The position numbers and the translations under genes are program-made. Shown one piece after another: positions 6,726-7,356 of a DNA stretch of 7,356 nt; the first letter of the stretch is position 1; every line of letters begins with the position of its first letter. A model generated the notes under the pieces. That model did not search any database. It was not told the DNA's origin and was given only the letters and a program-made list of their open reading frames with translations. Source of the stretch: Flavobacteriaceae bacterium (GTDB lineage: Bacteria > Bacteroidota > Bacteroidia > Flavobacteriales > Flavobacteriaceae); NCBI GenBank assembly GCA_023700885.1, contig JAMPYA010000107.1, forward strand, positions 1 to 7,356. The letters are read 5' to 3'.

Positions 6726-6759
6726 TTATCTTACAACTTAACCTACTTATAATCAATTA

Positions 6760-7356
6760 ATGAAGCTGATCAGGCTCGCAATAAAAGGAATTTCATACAG
6801 TCAAACTCAAAGTGGCGCTTATGCACTAGTACTCAATGAGATGGAAGGGGAACGAACATTGCCAATTGTTATTGGCGCTTTTGAAGCTCAATCAATTGCT
6901 ATTGCATTAGAAAAAGATATTACGCCTCCAAGACCTTTAACGCATGATTTATTTAAGAGTTTTGCTGAAAAATTTCAAATCAATGTAAAACAAATAATCA
7001 TTCATAAATTAGTTGATGGGGTCTTTCACTCAAGTTTGATATGTGACAGAGATGGAACTGAAGCAACTGTTGACGCTAGAACGTCTGATGCAATTGCGTT
7101 AGCAATCCGTTTTGATGCACCCATTTTTACTTATGAAAATATTTTAGAAAAAGCTGGAATTTTTTTAAAATTAGAACAAAAAGATCCATTATCAAAGGCA
7201 AATCAGTTAGATGATTTTTTAGAGAATATTTTATCTAAAGAAGATGATTTTAATGATTTCGAGGAATTTACAATTGATGAGTTACATCAAAAATTAAGTG
7301 ATGCTGTTACTCATGAAGAGTACGAATTAGCAGCAAAGATTAGAGACGAAATTGAA
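6760..7356 (+). CDS. Bifunctional nuclease family protein (DUF151) with C-terminal UVR motif (3' end outside window)
   Basis: A cytoplasmic protein of the bifunctional nuclease (DUF151) family, some members of which are reported to have DNase and RNase activity; the role in this organism is unknown. The frame starts at ATG 6760 (MKLIRLAIKGISYSQTQSGAYALVL) and is open for 199 codons to the right edge. Relatives with this architecture are only slightly longer, so few residues should be missing. The DUF151 domain spans about 1-135, with LPIVIGAFEAQSIAIALE (34-51), PRPLTHDLF (58-65) and the conserved VDARTSDAIALAIRFDAPIF (104-123). A strongly acidic linker (about 150-172, rich in Asp and Glu) leads to LHQKLSDAVTHEEYELAAKIRDEIE (175-199). 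This is a UVR motif like those of UvrB and UvrC, ending in the typical A(A)KIRDEI. The gene is separated from etfA by a strong terminator. Nuclease activity is family knowledge, not visible here. Confidence 0.93.
   Translation, partial: MKLIRLAIKGISYSQTQSGAYALVLNEMEGERTLPIVIGAFEAQSIAIALEKDITPPRPLTHDLFKSFAEKFQINVKQIIIHKLVDGVFHSSLICDRDGTEATVDARTSDAIALAIRFDAPIFTYENILEKAGIFLKLEQKDPLSKANQLDDFLENILSKEDDFNDFEEFTIDELHQKLSDAVTHEEYELAAKIRDEIE

Noticed and set aside
1..7356. tRNA, rRNA, CRISPR array, insertion sequence, phage or defence genes
   Set aside because: No cloverleaf, regularly spaced repeats, transposase, integrase or defence-like protein was found on either strand.

Overview
The window looks like chromosomal housekeeping DNA from a member of the Bacteroidota, most likely the Flavobacteriaceae. 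The evidence is low GC with very AT-rich spacers, start codons without Shine-Dalgarno sequences, several matches to the Bacteroidota -7 promoter element TAnnTTTG, an outer-membrane protein of the DUF5686 type that is characteristic of this phylum, and ETF and pyrophosphatase sequences of flavobacterial flavour. No genus can be named from the sequence alone.

The left half is read on the minus strand. Bases 4512-2038 encode an 824-residue outer-membrane protein (signal peptide, carboxypeptidase-regulatory-like domain, DUF5686 region). A 115-bp gap with a candidate hairpin terminator and a candidate promoter follows. Bases 1922-1 then encode a K+-dependent-type membrane ion-pumping pyrophosphatase (hppA), whose C-terminus lies beyond the left edge.

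Bases 4513-4898 are a 386-bp, extremely AT-rich divergent spacer without a gene. It holds two perfect palindromes (18 and 14 bp), an inverted repeat in the probable leader of the minus-strand gene, and a candidate promoter for the plus-strand operon. The 18-bp palindrome lies directly upstream of that promoter and is the most interesting unexplained signal in the window.

The right half is read on the plus strand. etfB and etfA (4899-6642, 34 bp apart) encode the two subunits of electron transfer flavoprotein, which carries electrons from acyl-CoA and related dehydrogenases toward the quinone pool. A strong intrinsic terminator (6667-6716) closes this operon. It is followed at once by a candidate promoter and a gene for a bifunctional-nuclease (DUF151) protein with a C-terminal UVR motif, cut by the right edge after 199 codons.

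Together the genes cover energy conservation (PPi-driven ion pumping, ETF electron transfer), an envelope protein of unknown role and a probable nuclease. I found no mobile element, CRISPR array, RNA gene or defence system, and no clear case for a new multi-gene system. The regulatory architecture of the divergent spacer is the part worth following up.
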